NCBI GenBank assembly: GCA_902826255.1
Contig: CADEEC010000018.1
Span: 1-34,920 of the forward strand
Direction: 5' to 3'
DNA: 34,920 bases
Source of the DNA: an uncultured Hyphomicrobiales bacterium
GTDB lineage: Bacteria > Pseudomonadota > Alphaproteobacteria > Rhizobiales > Hyphomicrobiaceae
In this document: positions 9,868-18,102 of the stretch, piece by piece
Layout: each line of letters starts with the position of its first letter
Numbering within the stretch: position 1 is the first letter of the stretch
The notes under the pieces: generated by a model
Database searches by the model: none
Told to the model about the DNA's origin: nothing
Seen by the model: the letters and a program-made list of their open reading frames with translations, nothing else
Position numbers and translations under genes: made by a program

Positions 9868-11532
9868 CTAATCGACGATGAACCCGTATTCGCCCCTCAG
9901 CTTCCCGGGCGGCAGCTCGCGGCCGCGCCCGTAGATGCGATTGAGATGGCCAAGGAAGTTCGCTTTCAGATCGGAAGCCGGCGCCAAGCCGTCGTCGGGC
10001 CGCGCCAGGTTCTTGCGCGCTGTCGGCCGCACCAGATAGGGCGTCACGATCACGACCAATTCCGTCTCGGACTTGGTGAAATCACGGGCGCGGAACATCG
10101 TACCCAGAACGGGCAAGTCCTTGAGACCGGGGAAACCATCGATGTTCTGGCGCGTATCCTCCGAGATCAGGCCGGCAAGCGCCAGCGAACCACCGGAGGG
10201 AAGCTCCACGGTTGACTTTGCCTGACGCTTTTTCAGGGCCGAGATGGTGATGTCGCTCAAGGTGACGGCGCCGACGTTGGTGAGCTCGCTCACCTCGGTC
10301 TCGATCTTCAAGCTGATGCGGCCTTCGGAGAGGACCACCGGTGTGAACGCAAGCCCGACGCCGAACTCCTTGAACTGGACTGACATCTTGCCCGTGCTGT
10401 CGACGATTGGGATCGGATATTCACCGCCGGCGAGGAACTTCGCCGTCTCACCGGAGACAGCCGTCAGATTGGGCTCCGCAAGAGTGCGGATCAGCCCGTC
10501 GCGCTCCATCGCGCGCAGCGCGCTCGACAGCGCCGTGTTCTTGCCCGCGAAGTTGTTCGACAGGCCGGAGTTGCCGAAGGTCGAACCGCCCGGCCCAGCA
10601 TTGTAGTTGCAGAGCACGCCGGAGGTGGCGCACGAGATCGGATCGCCGGGATCCAGTGCCTGAGTTCCTAGGCCCGGGATCGGCAGCTTGCCGAGGCCCG
10701 CTGCTGCCGTCAGCGGAAGCGCGTTCTCTGTCAGGATCGCGGTAGAGAAATTGCCCGCCTGGATGACGGCACCGAGGTTCACGCCGAACTGCTTCAGGAC
10801 CGAGCGTTGGACTTCCGCCACAGTCACCTTGAGCATCACCTGGTCCTCACCCTCGACGGCGAGCAGGTTGATGATCATGTCGTTCTTCTTCGAACCGGCG
10901 CCTGACTTGTCCTGCTGCGACTGCACAAGACTCTCGCCGTCACCGCCTCTCATCACAGTCGTCGAGCTAATGGCGCTCTGGTTGGCTTTGGCGAATTGAA
11001 ATGCAATGTCGGTCGCCCGTATCGAGTCGATCGGCGTGCGCACGAGACCAGTCAGCACGATGGCGTTGCCAGCCATCTCGGACTTGACACTGGACGCGGG
11101 GATGAAGCGCTTGATCAGCTCGTCGAGGGCGCTGAGATCCGCACCGACGGCAATTTCGAGAGTCAGTACCTGTCTACCCTGCGTGTCGAAGAAGAACGCA
11201 TTGGTCTGGCCGACCTTCTTTGCGATCAGGAACACGCGGTTGGAGGACTGAACAACGGCGTCCATCCGTTCCGGATCGGACACCAGCACATCCTTTAGCT
11301 CAAACGGGAACTGCACCATGACCGACTTGCTGACGCCAACCGACAGCTTGGTGCTCATGGGGAACGGACCCTGCGCGGGCACCTGCAGCACCGAGTTCTG
11401 AAAAGCTGGCCCGCCGCGGGTGTGCGGGCGCTCCACATCGGCCGCCCAGGCAGACGCGCCAAGCTGCGTCAGAACAAGGCTGGCCACCGCGAGGCTAATA
11501 GCCCACGCGGCTCCCCTAATAGACATTCGCAT
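9868..11532 (-). CDS. cpaC: Tad pilus outer-membrane secretin CpaC/RcpA
   Basis: CpaC forms the outer-membrane ring through which the Flp pilus passes. The 554-aa product begins with a Sec signal peptide (cleavage probably after ASAWA, near residue 30). Next come an N-terminal pilus-formation domain with the VSDPERMDAV and TNAFFFDTQG segments, a BON-like segment, and the secretin homology domain with AVSGETAKFLAGGEYPIP and the terminal LKDLPVLGTMFR motif. The start ATG at 11532 has AGGAAGG eight bases upstream. It sits between cpaB (38 bp) and cpaD (22 bp). The C terminus is longer than the secretin core and may hold the partner-binding segment. Confidence 0.95.
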   Translation of the reverse strand: MRMSIRGAAWAISLAVASLVLTQLGASAWAADVERPHTRGGPAFQNSVLQVPAQGPFPMSTKLSVGVSKSVMVQFPFELKDVLVSDPERMDAVVQSSNRVFLIAKKVGQTNAFFFDTQGRQVLTLEIAVGADLSALDELIKRFIPASSVKSEMAGNAIVLTGLVRTPIDSIRATDIAFQFAKANQSAISSTTVMRGGDGESLVQSQQDKSGAGSKKNDMIINLLAVEGEDQVMLKVTVAEVQRSVLKQFGVNLGAVIQAGNFSTAILTENALPLTAAAGLGKLPIPGLGTQALDPGDPISCATSGVLCNYNAGPGGSTFGNSGLSNNFAGKNTALSSALRAMERDGLIRTLAEPNLTAVSGETAKFLAGGEYPIPIVDSTGKMSVQFKEFGVGLAFTPVVLSEGRISLKIETEVSELTNVGAVTLSDITISALKKRQAKSTVELPSGGSLALAGLISEDTRQNIDGFPGLKDLPVLGTMFRARDFTKSETELVVIVTPYLVRPTARKNLARPDDGLAPASDLKANFLGHLNRIYGRGRELPPGKLRGEYGFIVD

Positions 11533-11570
11533 GTCGGCAACCTTCCTGCCTAACTGAGAGAACGCAAAAC

Positions 11571-12353
11571 TCAGTCGACGACGCCAATCACACGAGACTT
11601 TGCGCCGTAGCGCAGAATTTTGATTTGGTTCAGATCGCGCTGCGTCTCTTCATCGCCACCCTTGAAATCGGCGATGCTGCGCAGGACGAGCGAGATTTCA
11701 CCCTTTGCATCGGCAGCGGCCATCTCCTCCGTCTGCCTGGGTGTGAGTTCCAGAGTTGCGGTGTTACCCTCGGCGAGCTTCTTGCCATCCGCAGCCTGTA
11801 TAAGCTGGCCGATCGCAAGCACCCGCACATTGCGGAAGAGCGTTTCCGAAACGTGCTCCTCGCCGCCGCCCCGGCCGCGTTTGCGCGAGGTGACGATGAC
11901 ATCGACGTGGTCGTTCGGCAGAATCAGCTTGCCGGCGCCGGTCTCTTCCTTGATGCGCACTGATGCCGCACGCATGCCGGGGGTGAGAATCGAGGCCAGG
12001 ACGCCGCCCTCGCCCGACTTGACGAGATTGCGCTGGTAAATCGGGTCACCCGGCTGCATGGGCGCGCGCGCGATGGCGCCGGTGAAGTCTGCGGGAGCGT
12101 TAGGCCGCGCGCTGCGCTGGATGTGGTTCGTGTTGATCGCGGACTGTGGCCATTCCTGCCAGCGGAAGTTCTCCGGGCTCACCAAGTGGCCCAGCCCGAT
12201 GTCGGTCTTGGCAACGAGTACCTGCGTTGTGTTCTGCGCGACCTCCTTCGTGACCACGCGCGGTTGCTTGGTCACGATGCTCCTCACGCCGAGGAACGCG
12301 CCGAAGCCGCACACGGCAGCGATGGCGATGCCCAATATCTGTCCCCGCTTCAT
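11571..12353 (-). CDS. cpaB: Tad pilus assembly protein CpaB/RcpC
   Basis: CpaB is a membrane-anchored periplasmic protein of the Tad system with a SAF domain, thought to stabilise the secretin or bind envelope components. The 260-aa protein has one N-terminal membrane segment (residues about 5-27), a SAF-type domain (VLVAKTDIGLGHLVSPENF; then APMQPGDPIYQRNLV) and the RcpC domain with LPNDHVDVIVTSRK and the TLELTPRQTEEMA segment. The start ATG at 12353 follows a purine-rich AGAGAGAAGCGG. A 161-bp gap separates it from cpaA upstream, larger than other gaps in this run, so a separate promoter before cpaB is possible. I see no clear promoter there. Confidence 0.92.
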   Translation of the reverse strand: MKRGQILGIAIAAVCGFGAFLGVRSIVTKQPRVVTKEVAQNTTQVLVAKTDIGLGHLVSPENFRWQEWPQSAINTNHIQRSARPNAPADFTGAIARAPMQPGDPIYQRNLVKSGEGGVLASILTPGMRAASVRIKEETGAGKLILPNDHVDVIVTSRKRGRGGGEEHVSETLFRNVRVLAIGQLIQAADGKKLAEGNTATLELTPRQTEEMAAADAKGEISLVLRSIADFKGGDEETQRDLNQIKILRYGAKSRVIGVVD

Positions 12354-12514
12354 CGTGCGAACCGCTTCTCTCTATCCGGGAGGTCTCATTCAGCCCGGCG
12401 ACTTTGCGGCAAGATTCGTCAATGGGCGGTTAATCGCAGATGCAAATCGAGACAAAGGCGCAGCAAATTTGGGCGCCGGCCGAGCTACGCACGAAGCAGT
12501 GTTGCGGGGCAGTC

Positions 12515-13018
12515 TCAGGCGGCGGCGGCCGCGAACCAGGCCGTCTGCGGATAGACGCAGAAGGCGCCGATGGCGAGCGCTATCCCGTAAGGAATTCCAC
12601 CCTTTGGGCTGTGTAGGCGGACGGCCCACTCTTCAGCGGCAATCATGCTTGGCAGGGGAACGACCCTGAACTGCTTGAACATGAGGGCGAGGCCGCCGCC
12701 TGCAAGCGCCGCAAAGAACACGAACGGCATGAGGTTCTCGAAGCCGACCCAAAGTCCAACCGCCGCTGCCAGCTTCGCATCACCCCCGCCGATCCAGCCG
12801 GGGATGAACAAGAGAATGCCGATAACCAGCACGAGGAGACCTGAGCCGAGATGCTGAGCGATCTGCCCGCCGTCGAGACCGGCCAACGGCGCCATGACGA
12901 GAAAGGCCGCCAGCAGGGCCAACGAGATCCTGTTGGGAATCGTCATCGTGAAAAGATCCATGGCGGCAGCAAACGCCACGGCGCCTGGAAAGATCGTCAG
13001 AACAGCGAACTCGAGCAC
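12515..13018 (-). CDS. cpaA: Prepilin peptidase CpaA/TadV
   Basis: CpaA is the membrane aspartic protease that removes the leader of the Flp pilin and of the TadE/TadG pseudopilins. The 167-aa product is almost entirely hydrophobic. It has the two catalytic aspartates, Asp21 in AAMDLFTMTIPN and Asp80 in the GGGDAK motif. It lacks the N-terminal methylase domain of PilD, as TadV-type enzymes do. The start is GTG at 13018, with AAGGA eight bases upstream. It lies downstream of flp, beyond a strong terminator hairpin, and ends with a run of alanines. Confidence 0.93.
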   Translation of the reverse strand: MLEFAVLTIFPGAVAFAAAMDLFTMTIPNRISLALLAAFLVMAPLAGLDGGQIAQHLGSGLLVLVIGILLFIPGWIGGGDAKLAAAVGLWVGFENLMPFVFFAALAGGGLALMFKQFRVVPLPSMIAAEEWAVRLHSPKGGIPYGIALAIGAFCVYPQTAWFAAAAA

Positions 13019-13103
13019 AACACCATCCTTCGGGCCTGGTGAGCCTACCCCTGTGAGTACTACTGCATCGCCGTCACTGGCTCGTTAACGCGCTGGGTGG
13101 GCT

Positions 13104-13145
13104 AAGAAAAGCAAAAGAGGCCGCCTGCGAGCGCAGGGCGGCCTC
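13104..13145 (-). terminator. Strong intrinsic terminator/attenuator between flp and cpaA
   Basis: On the minus strand GAGGCCGCC and TGCG pair with CGCA and GGCGGCCTC around a two-base loop, with one bulged base, giving a 13-bp stem at 13145-13117. The U-rich run CTTTTGCTTTTC follows at about 13116-13105. It lies 31 bases after the flp stop and 86 bases before the cpaA start. It should end most transcripts after the pilin gene, keeping pilin more abundant than the machinery. Confidence 0.85.
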
Positions 13146-13175
13146 CGTTGACGGCGGCGTGATGCCGCTGACGTC

Positions 13176-13352
13176 TTACTGGTTGGCGGTCTTGAGCTCG
13201 TCGGTGACCTTGCCGAACGTGGTGGCGATCTCGGTGCCGAGCGTACGAGCCGCAACGATGATGCCGACTGCGATCAGAGCGGCGATCAGGCCGTACTCGA
13301 TGGCCGTGGCGCCCGACTCGTCCTTCACAAAACGTGCAACGAACTTCTGCAT
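13176..13352 (-). CDS. flp: Flp family type IVb major pilin
   Basis: This 58-aa prepilin is the subunit of the Tad pilus. It has a short basic leader, a prepilin peptidase site between Gly14 and Ala15 with the conserved Glu19-Tyr20 of the Flp motif (GATAIEYGL), and a single hydrophobic helix to about residue 37. A short polar tail follows, ending in TANQ. I chose the ATG at 13352, which has GGGAGAG seven bases upstream; an in-frame upstream start would lengthen the leader beyond that of known Flp pilins. It is the first gene of the minus-strand cpa/tad series and is followed by a terminator. Confidence 0.96.
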   Translation of the reverse strand: MQKFVARFVKDESGATAIEYGLIAALIAVGIIVAARTLGTEIATTFGKVTDELKTANQ

Positions 13353-13884
13353 GACAACTCTCCCAAGTTCTCTACTAGCTAGCGCGATCTGCGCGGTGTT
13401 CATGCCTAGGAGCGAACCCCGCGCGGCTGAACTTCCGGCACGCTACGCCTCACCAATTAAGGTCGAGTAAAAACAACAGTGAAGTGATCGCGCTTTCAAT
13501 TGGAGATAAAGGCAAGTCAAAATTATGATGAAGAAATAGATAGCAATTCTTCTTTTGAGTTAGCGCCAGATTATACTCAGTGCGCCAGATAGATTTACAC
13601 CGGACCGACAAGAATATTCTGATTAATGAATCATTTTAAGTGGATGTAGCTTGGCTATTTGGCAAAGACTTCAACAGGCCGAACTTGAAGTCATCGTGCG
13701 CCAACGCCCGGTTTCGTCCTGCGATAGCCCTCGATCCGCTGTGAATACACCTATCGTGACTTGATACAACTACCGCACCTCGACAGGTCGTCGAGAGACC
13801 CCACTGGCCGGTTCCCGGCGTTTGCATTTCCTTCACCATTTGCGGAGACAGTGCGTGTGCGACTTCTGGCCCGCTCGGGATCCT
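13353..13884. promoter_or_regulatory. AT-rich divergent intergenic region upstream of flp
   Basis: About 530 bp lie between flp (minus) and the secretin-N-like gene (plus). The part from 13460 to 13650 is markedly AT-rich for this genome and should hold the flp promoter, but I could not assign -35/-10 boxes with confidence. Two copies of GCGCCAGAT (13563-13571 and 13582-13590) lie 19 bp apart, about two helical turns. An inverted repeat CTCGAC-5-GTCGAG lies at 13779-13795. I see no convincing gene here. Confidence 0.5.
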
Positions 13885-14403
13885 ATGCACATGATCTCCA
13901 AACTTGCACAGGCACTCCGGTCCGCGAGGCCTGCATCCAAATTCCTTGCAACTCTCGGCATCGTCGCCGGCAGCGCCTTTGCTTATGCTCAGGCGGTGTC
14001 CGACATAATCGTCACCTACGATCAATCCCAGTTGGTGTCGCTGCCGCGTCCGGCCTCGGAGATCATCATAGGCAATCCGGTTATAGCGGATGTGGTCGTC
14101 CGCTCCGGGAATCTCCTGGTCATAACCGGCAAATCGTTCGGCATTACCAACGTGATCGCGCTCGATTCCGACCGTAAGATCATCATAGAGAAGCGTTTGC
14201 TCGTTAAGCGCGAGGAAGCGAGGGTCGTGAACCTTCAGCGCGGCACGCTTCGGCAGACCTTCAACTGCACACCCCAGTGCAACCCGACCATGACGATCGG
14301 AGACGACCAGGCTTACTTCGATGCCACCATGAAGGCTTCCGAGAAAAAGAACAGCATTTCGGAGAAGGCTGCCGACGGCGGTGGCGGCCAGGCCGCAAAC
14401 TAA
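13885..14403 (+). CDS. Secreted pilus-assembly N-domain protein (secretin-N-like, stand-alone)
   Basis: This 172-aa protein has a signal peptide (cleavage probably after FAYAQA, near residue 36). A single domain follows that resembles the N-terminal pilus-formation domain of CpaC-type secretins: it reads SQLVSLPRPASEIIIGNPVIADVVV and later GITNVIALDSDRK. No secretin ring domain follows. Instead there is a short tail with two cysteines (FNCTPQC) and a Gly-rich end. Such proteins often accompany Tad loci in Hyphomicrobiales; the role is unproven, perhaps a periplasmic partner of the secretin. Two ATGs (13885 and 13891) are possible and the ribosome-binding site does not decide. It is divergent from flp and 140 bp upstream of tadE. 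Confidence 0.8.
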   Translation: MHMISKLAQALRSARPASKFLATLGIVAGSAFAYAQAVSDIIVTYDQSQLVSLPRPASEIIIGNPVIADVVVRSGNLLVITGKSFGITNVIALDSDRKIIIEKRLLVKREEARVVNLQRGTLRQTFNCTPQCNPTMTIGDDQAYFDATMKASEKKNSISEKAADGGGGQAAN

Positions 14404-14543
14404 CCTGATCGCGCGATGATGGTGGCGGTAAGACGCTATCACTCCGTTTACCAGGTTGAATTTTTGTAAACAAATTTACGAACTCTTTATCCGTCGCGCA
14501 GATACTGCAGGCAGCGTAGTTGTTTTGCGTGGAGTGGACCGAC

Positions 14544-15143
14544 ATGCCGCGTCGGCTTGCGAGAAGCGTGCGTCGCCTGCACACGCGAACCGCTTTGCGC
14601 CTGCGGAGCTGGCGTAGAGACGAATCCGGCTTCACGGCCGTCGAGTTCGCTGCGGTCTCGATGCCGTTCGTGCTTCTCCTGTTCGGCATCCTCTCGATCT
14701 GCCTCTACTTTTTCACCACGTCCACGTTCGAGAACGCCGTCTGGCAAGCCTCACGCGCCATCCGGACGGGTCAGTTGCAGCAGGGAACTGGCGCTTACAC
14801 CGGCCTTTCGATGGACGACAAGAAGAAGGCCTTCAAAGCCGCCCTTTGCGCCAGAACGCCGCCGTTTATCGACTGCAACAAGGCCATCGTCATGGTTCAA
14901 AGCAATACTGGCGGCTTCGGCAGCATCGCACCGCCGAGTTGCGCCACGAACGGTGAGCTCATCGATCAGTCGAAGGCGGGCTTCGACGCAGGCAACGCCA
15001 GCGCCGTCGTGCTCGTGACCGCCTGCTACCCGTGGTCGTTCGGAGGCAACCTGCCGTTCATGAAACTCGGCAACCTCTCCAACGGCGCGCTCCTCATTCA
15101 GGCTTCGGTCGCGTTTCGCACCGAACCCTTCCCCACGCAGTGA
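14544..15143 (+). CDS. tadE: TadE-like pseudopilin
   Basis: This 199-aa protein is a TadE-family minor pseudopilin of the Tad system. After a long basic N terminus comes the prepilin-like motif SGFTAVEFAAVSMPF, with Gly before the cleavage site and Glu at +5, and a hydrophobic helix. The C-terminal part is periplasmic, with four cysteines (in CARTPPFIDC, PSCATN and ACYPW) that could form disulfides. The ATG at 14544 has GGAG nine bases upstream; a TTG 24 bases earlier is less likely. The 140 bp upstream is AT-rich and contains GTAAA-4-TTTAC at 14466-14479. A second pseudopilin gene follows after 8 bp. Confidence 0.88.
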   Translation: MPRRLARSVRRLHTRTALRLRSWRRDESGFTAVEFAAVSMPFVLLLFGILSICLYFFTTSTFENAVWQASRAIRTGQLQQGTGAYTGLSMDDKKKAFKAALCARTPPFIDCNKAIVMVQSNTGGFGSIAPPSCATNGELIDQSKAGFDAGNASAVVLVTACYPWSFGGNLPFMKLGNLSNGALLIQASVAFRTEPFPTQ

Positions 15144-15151
15144 GCCGCGCC

Positions 15152-15808
15152 ATGCTGAGGTCCCTGTCCACACTCGTCAACAAGGCCCGCACGCTCGAGC
15201 GGCGGTGGAGAAACGACAGAAAGGGCGTCGCCGCGATTGAATTCGCGTTCATCGTGCCGATCATGTTTTTCATGTTCGTCGGCGCAGTGGAACTGAGCCA
15301 AGCCATCATCGTGGATCGCAGGGTGACGCAGGTGGCAAGCTCGGTCGCGGACTTGGTCGCACGCAAGGAGACGTCCATCAAGCTGGGCGAGATCGGGGAC
15401 ATCACGAAGATCGGCGGCTACATCATGATGCCATACAGTCAGGCCCCGCTGCAGGTCGTCGTGCGGAACGTCACGTCCTCCTCCAAGGACGCAAAGCAAA
15501 CCAAGCAGTCGTGGCAATGCACGTTCAAGGGGATCGGCAGCAATCCAGAGCCGACCTGCACCTGCATGAACGAGGTCTACAACATCCCGGCCGATCTCGT
15601 CACAACCATGGACAGTGTGGTCGTTGCCGAGGCGACCTACGTCTATACGCCGCTGATTTTCGACTACTTCCTAAAGCGGACACTTCCGAATGGCACCGGG
15701 GGTCCCGGGACCTACACGCTGGTCGAACGGATTTTCATGAAGCCGCGTGGGCAAGCCGCCATGCTGCTCAAGTCCGACGGCACGACCTGCCCATCGCCAA
15801 CTTTCTAG
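15152..15808 (+). CDS. tadG: TadE/TadG-like pilus pseudopilin
   Basis: This 218-aa product is a second TadE/TadG-family protein. It has a basic N terminus and the motif KGVAAIEFAFIVPIMFF, with the conserved Glu-Phe after the putative cleavage site, then one membrane helix. A periplasmic domain follows with a cysteine cluster (CTCMN), a preceding WQC and a terminal TTC motif. It is much shorter than classical TadG proteins that carry a von Willebrand domain, so the symbol is assigned by position and pseudopilin motif; TadF or a second TadE would be equally valid names. The ATG at 15152 is 8 bp after the tadE stop, so the two are co-transcribed. Confidence 0.8.
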   Translation: MLRSLSTLVNKARTLERRWRNDRKGVAAIEFAFIVPIMFFMFVGAVELSQAIIVDRRVTQVASSVADLVARKETSIKLGEIGDITKIGGYIMMPYSQAPLQVVVRNVTSSSKDAKQTKQSWQCTFKGIGSNPEPTCTCMNEVYNIPADLVTTMDSVVVAEATYVYTPLIFDYFLKRTLPNGTGGPGTYTLVERIFMKPRGQAAMLLKSDGTTCPSPTF

Positions 15809-15895
15809 AAGCGCCAGTCGACCCTTAGGTACCGCGGCGACGCCTGCCGCCCATGCCCCGGGTATTCATTGCGTGCCGGCTCGGCAGGTCGTATT

Positions 15896-15910
15896 CTGAC
15901 CATTGTTCAG
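15896..15910. promoter_or_regulatory. Candidate operator of the adjacent TetR gene
   Basis: CTGACCATTGTTCAG is an imperfect 15-bp palindrome (CTGAxCA-T-TGxTCAG), 41 bases upstream of the TetR start. It partly overlaps TATTCT (15892-15897), a possible -10 box. This is typical of an autoregulatory TetR site, but it is inferred from symmetry and position only. Confidence 0.4.
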
Positions 15911-15951
15911 GACGTCCACAAACCAATCGTTCGCGCTCACCCGAGGGTGCC

Positions 15952-16557
15952 ATGGGACGCCGTTCCTCACATACTCCGCAACAATTGCGAGAGCTGATTC
16001 TCGATGCCGCGCAGGAGATCATCGACCGGTCAGGTCTCGCCGGCTTGTCTGCACGCGAGATTGCCCGAGCTATCGGCTACTCACCCGGCACAATCTACAA
16101 CATGTTTACGAACCTCGACGACGTCGTGCTCAGCGTCGAGGGCCGTGTGCTGGATGCGCTCGACCAACGGCTGAGCGATATCCCGGAGACCGGCGGCAAT
16201 CCCGAGGCCCGGCTGGTGGAAATCGCCCATGTCTATCTCGGCTTCACGCGAGAGAAGCCACGCCTCTGGAACCTGCTCTTCGAGCACCACCTGCCGGCGG
16301 GCACCAATCTTCCCGACTGGTATCAAAAAAAACTCGAAGGTCTCATGGGCCATATCGAGCGCGCCTTGGCCTCACATTTTCCCCCTGGGCGCGAGGCAGA
16401 CAGGCAGCGCACAGCGCGCGTGTTGTGGGCCGGCGTGCACGGCATCACGTCGCTCTCGACGGCAGACAAACTGTCCGTGGTCACAACCGAAACGGCAGGC
16501 AGGCTCATCGACGATCTCGTCGGCACCTACCTCCGTGGACTTCACTCAGCGGGATAA
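15952..16557 (+). CDS. TetR/AcrR family transcriptional regulator
   Basis: This 201-aa protein has a TetR-type helix-turn-helix at about residues 12-58 (ILDAAQEIIDRSGLAGLSAR, then IGYSPGTIYNMFTNLDDV). A helical ligand-binding domain with the WNLLFEHHLP and AGVHGITSL segments follows, resembling the WHG-type TetR C-terminal domain. The inducer is unknown. The ATG at 15952 has GAGGG five bases upstream; earlier in-frame codons would add a basic tail not usual in the family. Its last 12 bases overlap the convergent end of the PlsB-like gene, and a palindrome lies in its upstream region. The acyltransferase is a possible target by proximity, but that is a guess. Confidence 0.88.
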   Translation: MGRRSSHTPQQLRELILDAAQEIIDRSGLAGLSAREIARAIGYSPGTIYNMFTNLDDVVLSVEGRVLDALDQRLSDIPETGGNPEARLVEIAHVYLGFTREKPRLWNLLFEHHLPAGTNLPDWYQKKLEGLMGHIERALASHFPPGREADRQRTARVLWAGVHGITSLSTADKLSVVTTETAGRLIDDLVGTYLRGLHSAG

Positions 16558-18006
16558 ACCGATCGCCGCCGCCGGCTGCGGTTCGATACGCCGATCGCCG
16601 ACCAAATGGGAAATAGCGTTGGCATAGTAGCGGAGGAGGGCGACTTCGGCCGGATTGCTCCTGAAGCTACCCCCCTCCGCCACCACCAGATGGCGCAGCA
16701 CCAGGAGCCGCAACCCCACTTCCAAGGCATACTCCTGGTCCTGCCGCGGGATGTGGACGTGGGCTCCGTCCTGCTGCAATCGCGACATGAGCGCGAAAAC
16801 GGCACCCTTCAGCTCAAGGCTCGTGAGACCCCGCTCCCCCGCCGCCAACAGCACCGTCGCCACCAGCGACACCGGCAGAGCGGGCACCACGCGACCGACG
16901 GCCTGCATCAGGTATTGACCGAGACGGTCGGTCTCCCCGAACCGGCGCTCCGCATCCAGGGTACGGAAATCCACGGCCCGGTCGCGCACATACTCGCGCA
17001 GTGAGATGGGCTTGCCGAAGCTGACGCATGCATACCCGTAGCGATACCAGCGTCCACGCAGGCGTTGCCAAAGGCTGCGCGAGAGAAAGCCGGCCAGCAC
17101 CACCGGATTGAACTTGAAGCGCGGGCGTTCGCCCTGCGGGGTGGCTACGGCAGCGACTTGTATGCGGTCTTCCAGAACGCGGTCATAGTTCAAGCCAACC
17201 GGCACAAACACGACATCTCGCCCACCTTTCGGGTCGAAGCCCGAGAAGATGTAGCTCAAGATGCCGAGCTTGGGCGGGCGCAGCGCGCCGTCGCGTGTCA
17301 GGCCACCTTCCGGAAACACGGCCTGCGCCACGCCTGATGCGGTCGCCATATGGACATATCGCGCCAGGACTTTGCGATACAGCGGATTGGAGCTGTCACG
17401 TCGAACGAAGTAGCCGCCCATGGCCCGTATCAGGCTCTGCAGCGCCCACACCCGCGCCCACTCGCCGACCGCATAGCTCAAAGCCGAGCTCTGCGAGACC
17501 AGGTAAGTGACCAGCACGTAGTCCATATTGGAGCGGTGGTTGATCACGAAGACGACGGAGGCGTCGTCGGGCACCTTCGCCAGCGACGCTTCATCGAACG
17601 CTCCAATCCGCACGCGATACAGGGCGTTCGACAGCCGCCGCGCAAGCGCCGTGCCGACCCGGAAATACGTGTACGCGCTGAACGCCGGAACTATTTCCTT
17701 GGCGTAGCGCCGGGCCCGTGCGTGCGCCACGCTCTTGGGCTCGCCACGTTCCTTTGCCTCGTCCTCGACAGCCTTGAGGACCTCGGGATCGAACATCAAT
17801 TGCTCGATGAGCTGGCTGCGCCGGGCGAGCTTGAAGGGCGGGATCTTCAATTGCAGACGCTGGTTCAGCTCGTCTATGGCCCGATTGGCCCTGCGCCTGA
17901 ACCACCAGCGCAACGTCGGCGTGAAAAACCGGTCAACCAGGGCGACGGCCGCGAGAACCGCGACCGCAATCGCGACCCACACCGGTACTGTCACAGACGA
18001 TCCCAC
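16546..18006 (-). CDS. PlsB-like glycerol-3-phosphate / lysophosphatidate acyltransferase
   Basis: The 486-aa protein has an N-terminal membrane helix (residues 7-24) and a PlsB/PlsC-type acyltransferase domain. The NHRSNMD motif (catalytic His157, Asp162) is followed by GGYFVRRD (197-204, substrate-phosphate block) and FPEGGLTR (231-238). The family transfers acyl groups from acyl-CoA or acyl-ACP to glycerol-3-phosphate or lysophosphatidate at the membrane. It is much shorter than the roughly 800-aa E. coli PlsB, but the RSNMDYVL and FPEGG sequences look more PlsB-like than PlsC-like. The start is GTG at 18006, with GGGGAT upstream. A C-terminal region of about 150 residues has no motif I recognise. 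Confidence 0.82.
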   Translation of the reverse strand: MGSSVTVPVWVAIAVAVLAAVALVDRFFTPTLRWWFRRRANRAIDELNQRLQLKIPPFKLARRSQLIEQLMFDPEVLKAVEDEAKERGEPKSVAHARARRYAKEIVPAFSAYTYFRVGTALARRLSNALYRVRIGAFDEASLAKVPDDASVVFVINHRSNMDYVLVTYLVSQSSALSYAVGEWARVWALQSLIRAMGGYFVRRDSSNPLYRKVLARYVHMATASGVAQAVFPEGGLTRDGALRPPKLGILSYIFSGFDPKGGRDVVFVPVGLNYDRVLEDRIQVAAVATPQGERPRFKFNPVVLAGFLSRSLWQRLRGRWYRYGYACVSFGKPISLREYVRDRAVDFRTLDAERRFGETDRLGQYLMQAVGRVVPALPVSLVATVLLAAGERGLTSLELKGAVFALMSRLQQDGAHVHIPRQDQEYALEVGLRLLVLRHLVVAEGGSFRSNPAEVALLRYYANAISHLVGDRRIEPQPAAAIGLSR

Positions 18007-18102
18007 CTAGATCCCCCGAGCGCAAAGACAGCAAGGGACTATGCCAGATAACGGAGGATCGCAATGCAAGGCTGTGCCGCCCGCTGCCGCAATGCGGGAA
18101 GG

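Noticed and set aside
12354..12514. Possible small gene or promoter between cpaB and cpaA
   Set aside because: No open frame with a ribosome-binding site and no convincing promoter or hairpin was seen.
13636..14442. 268-codon minus-strand open frame opposite the secretin-N-like gene
   Set aside because: No signal peptide, domain or ribosome-binding site; the plus-strand protein has both a signal peptide and a recognisable domain.
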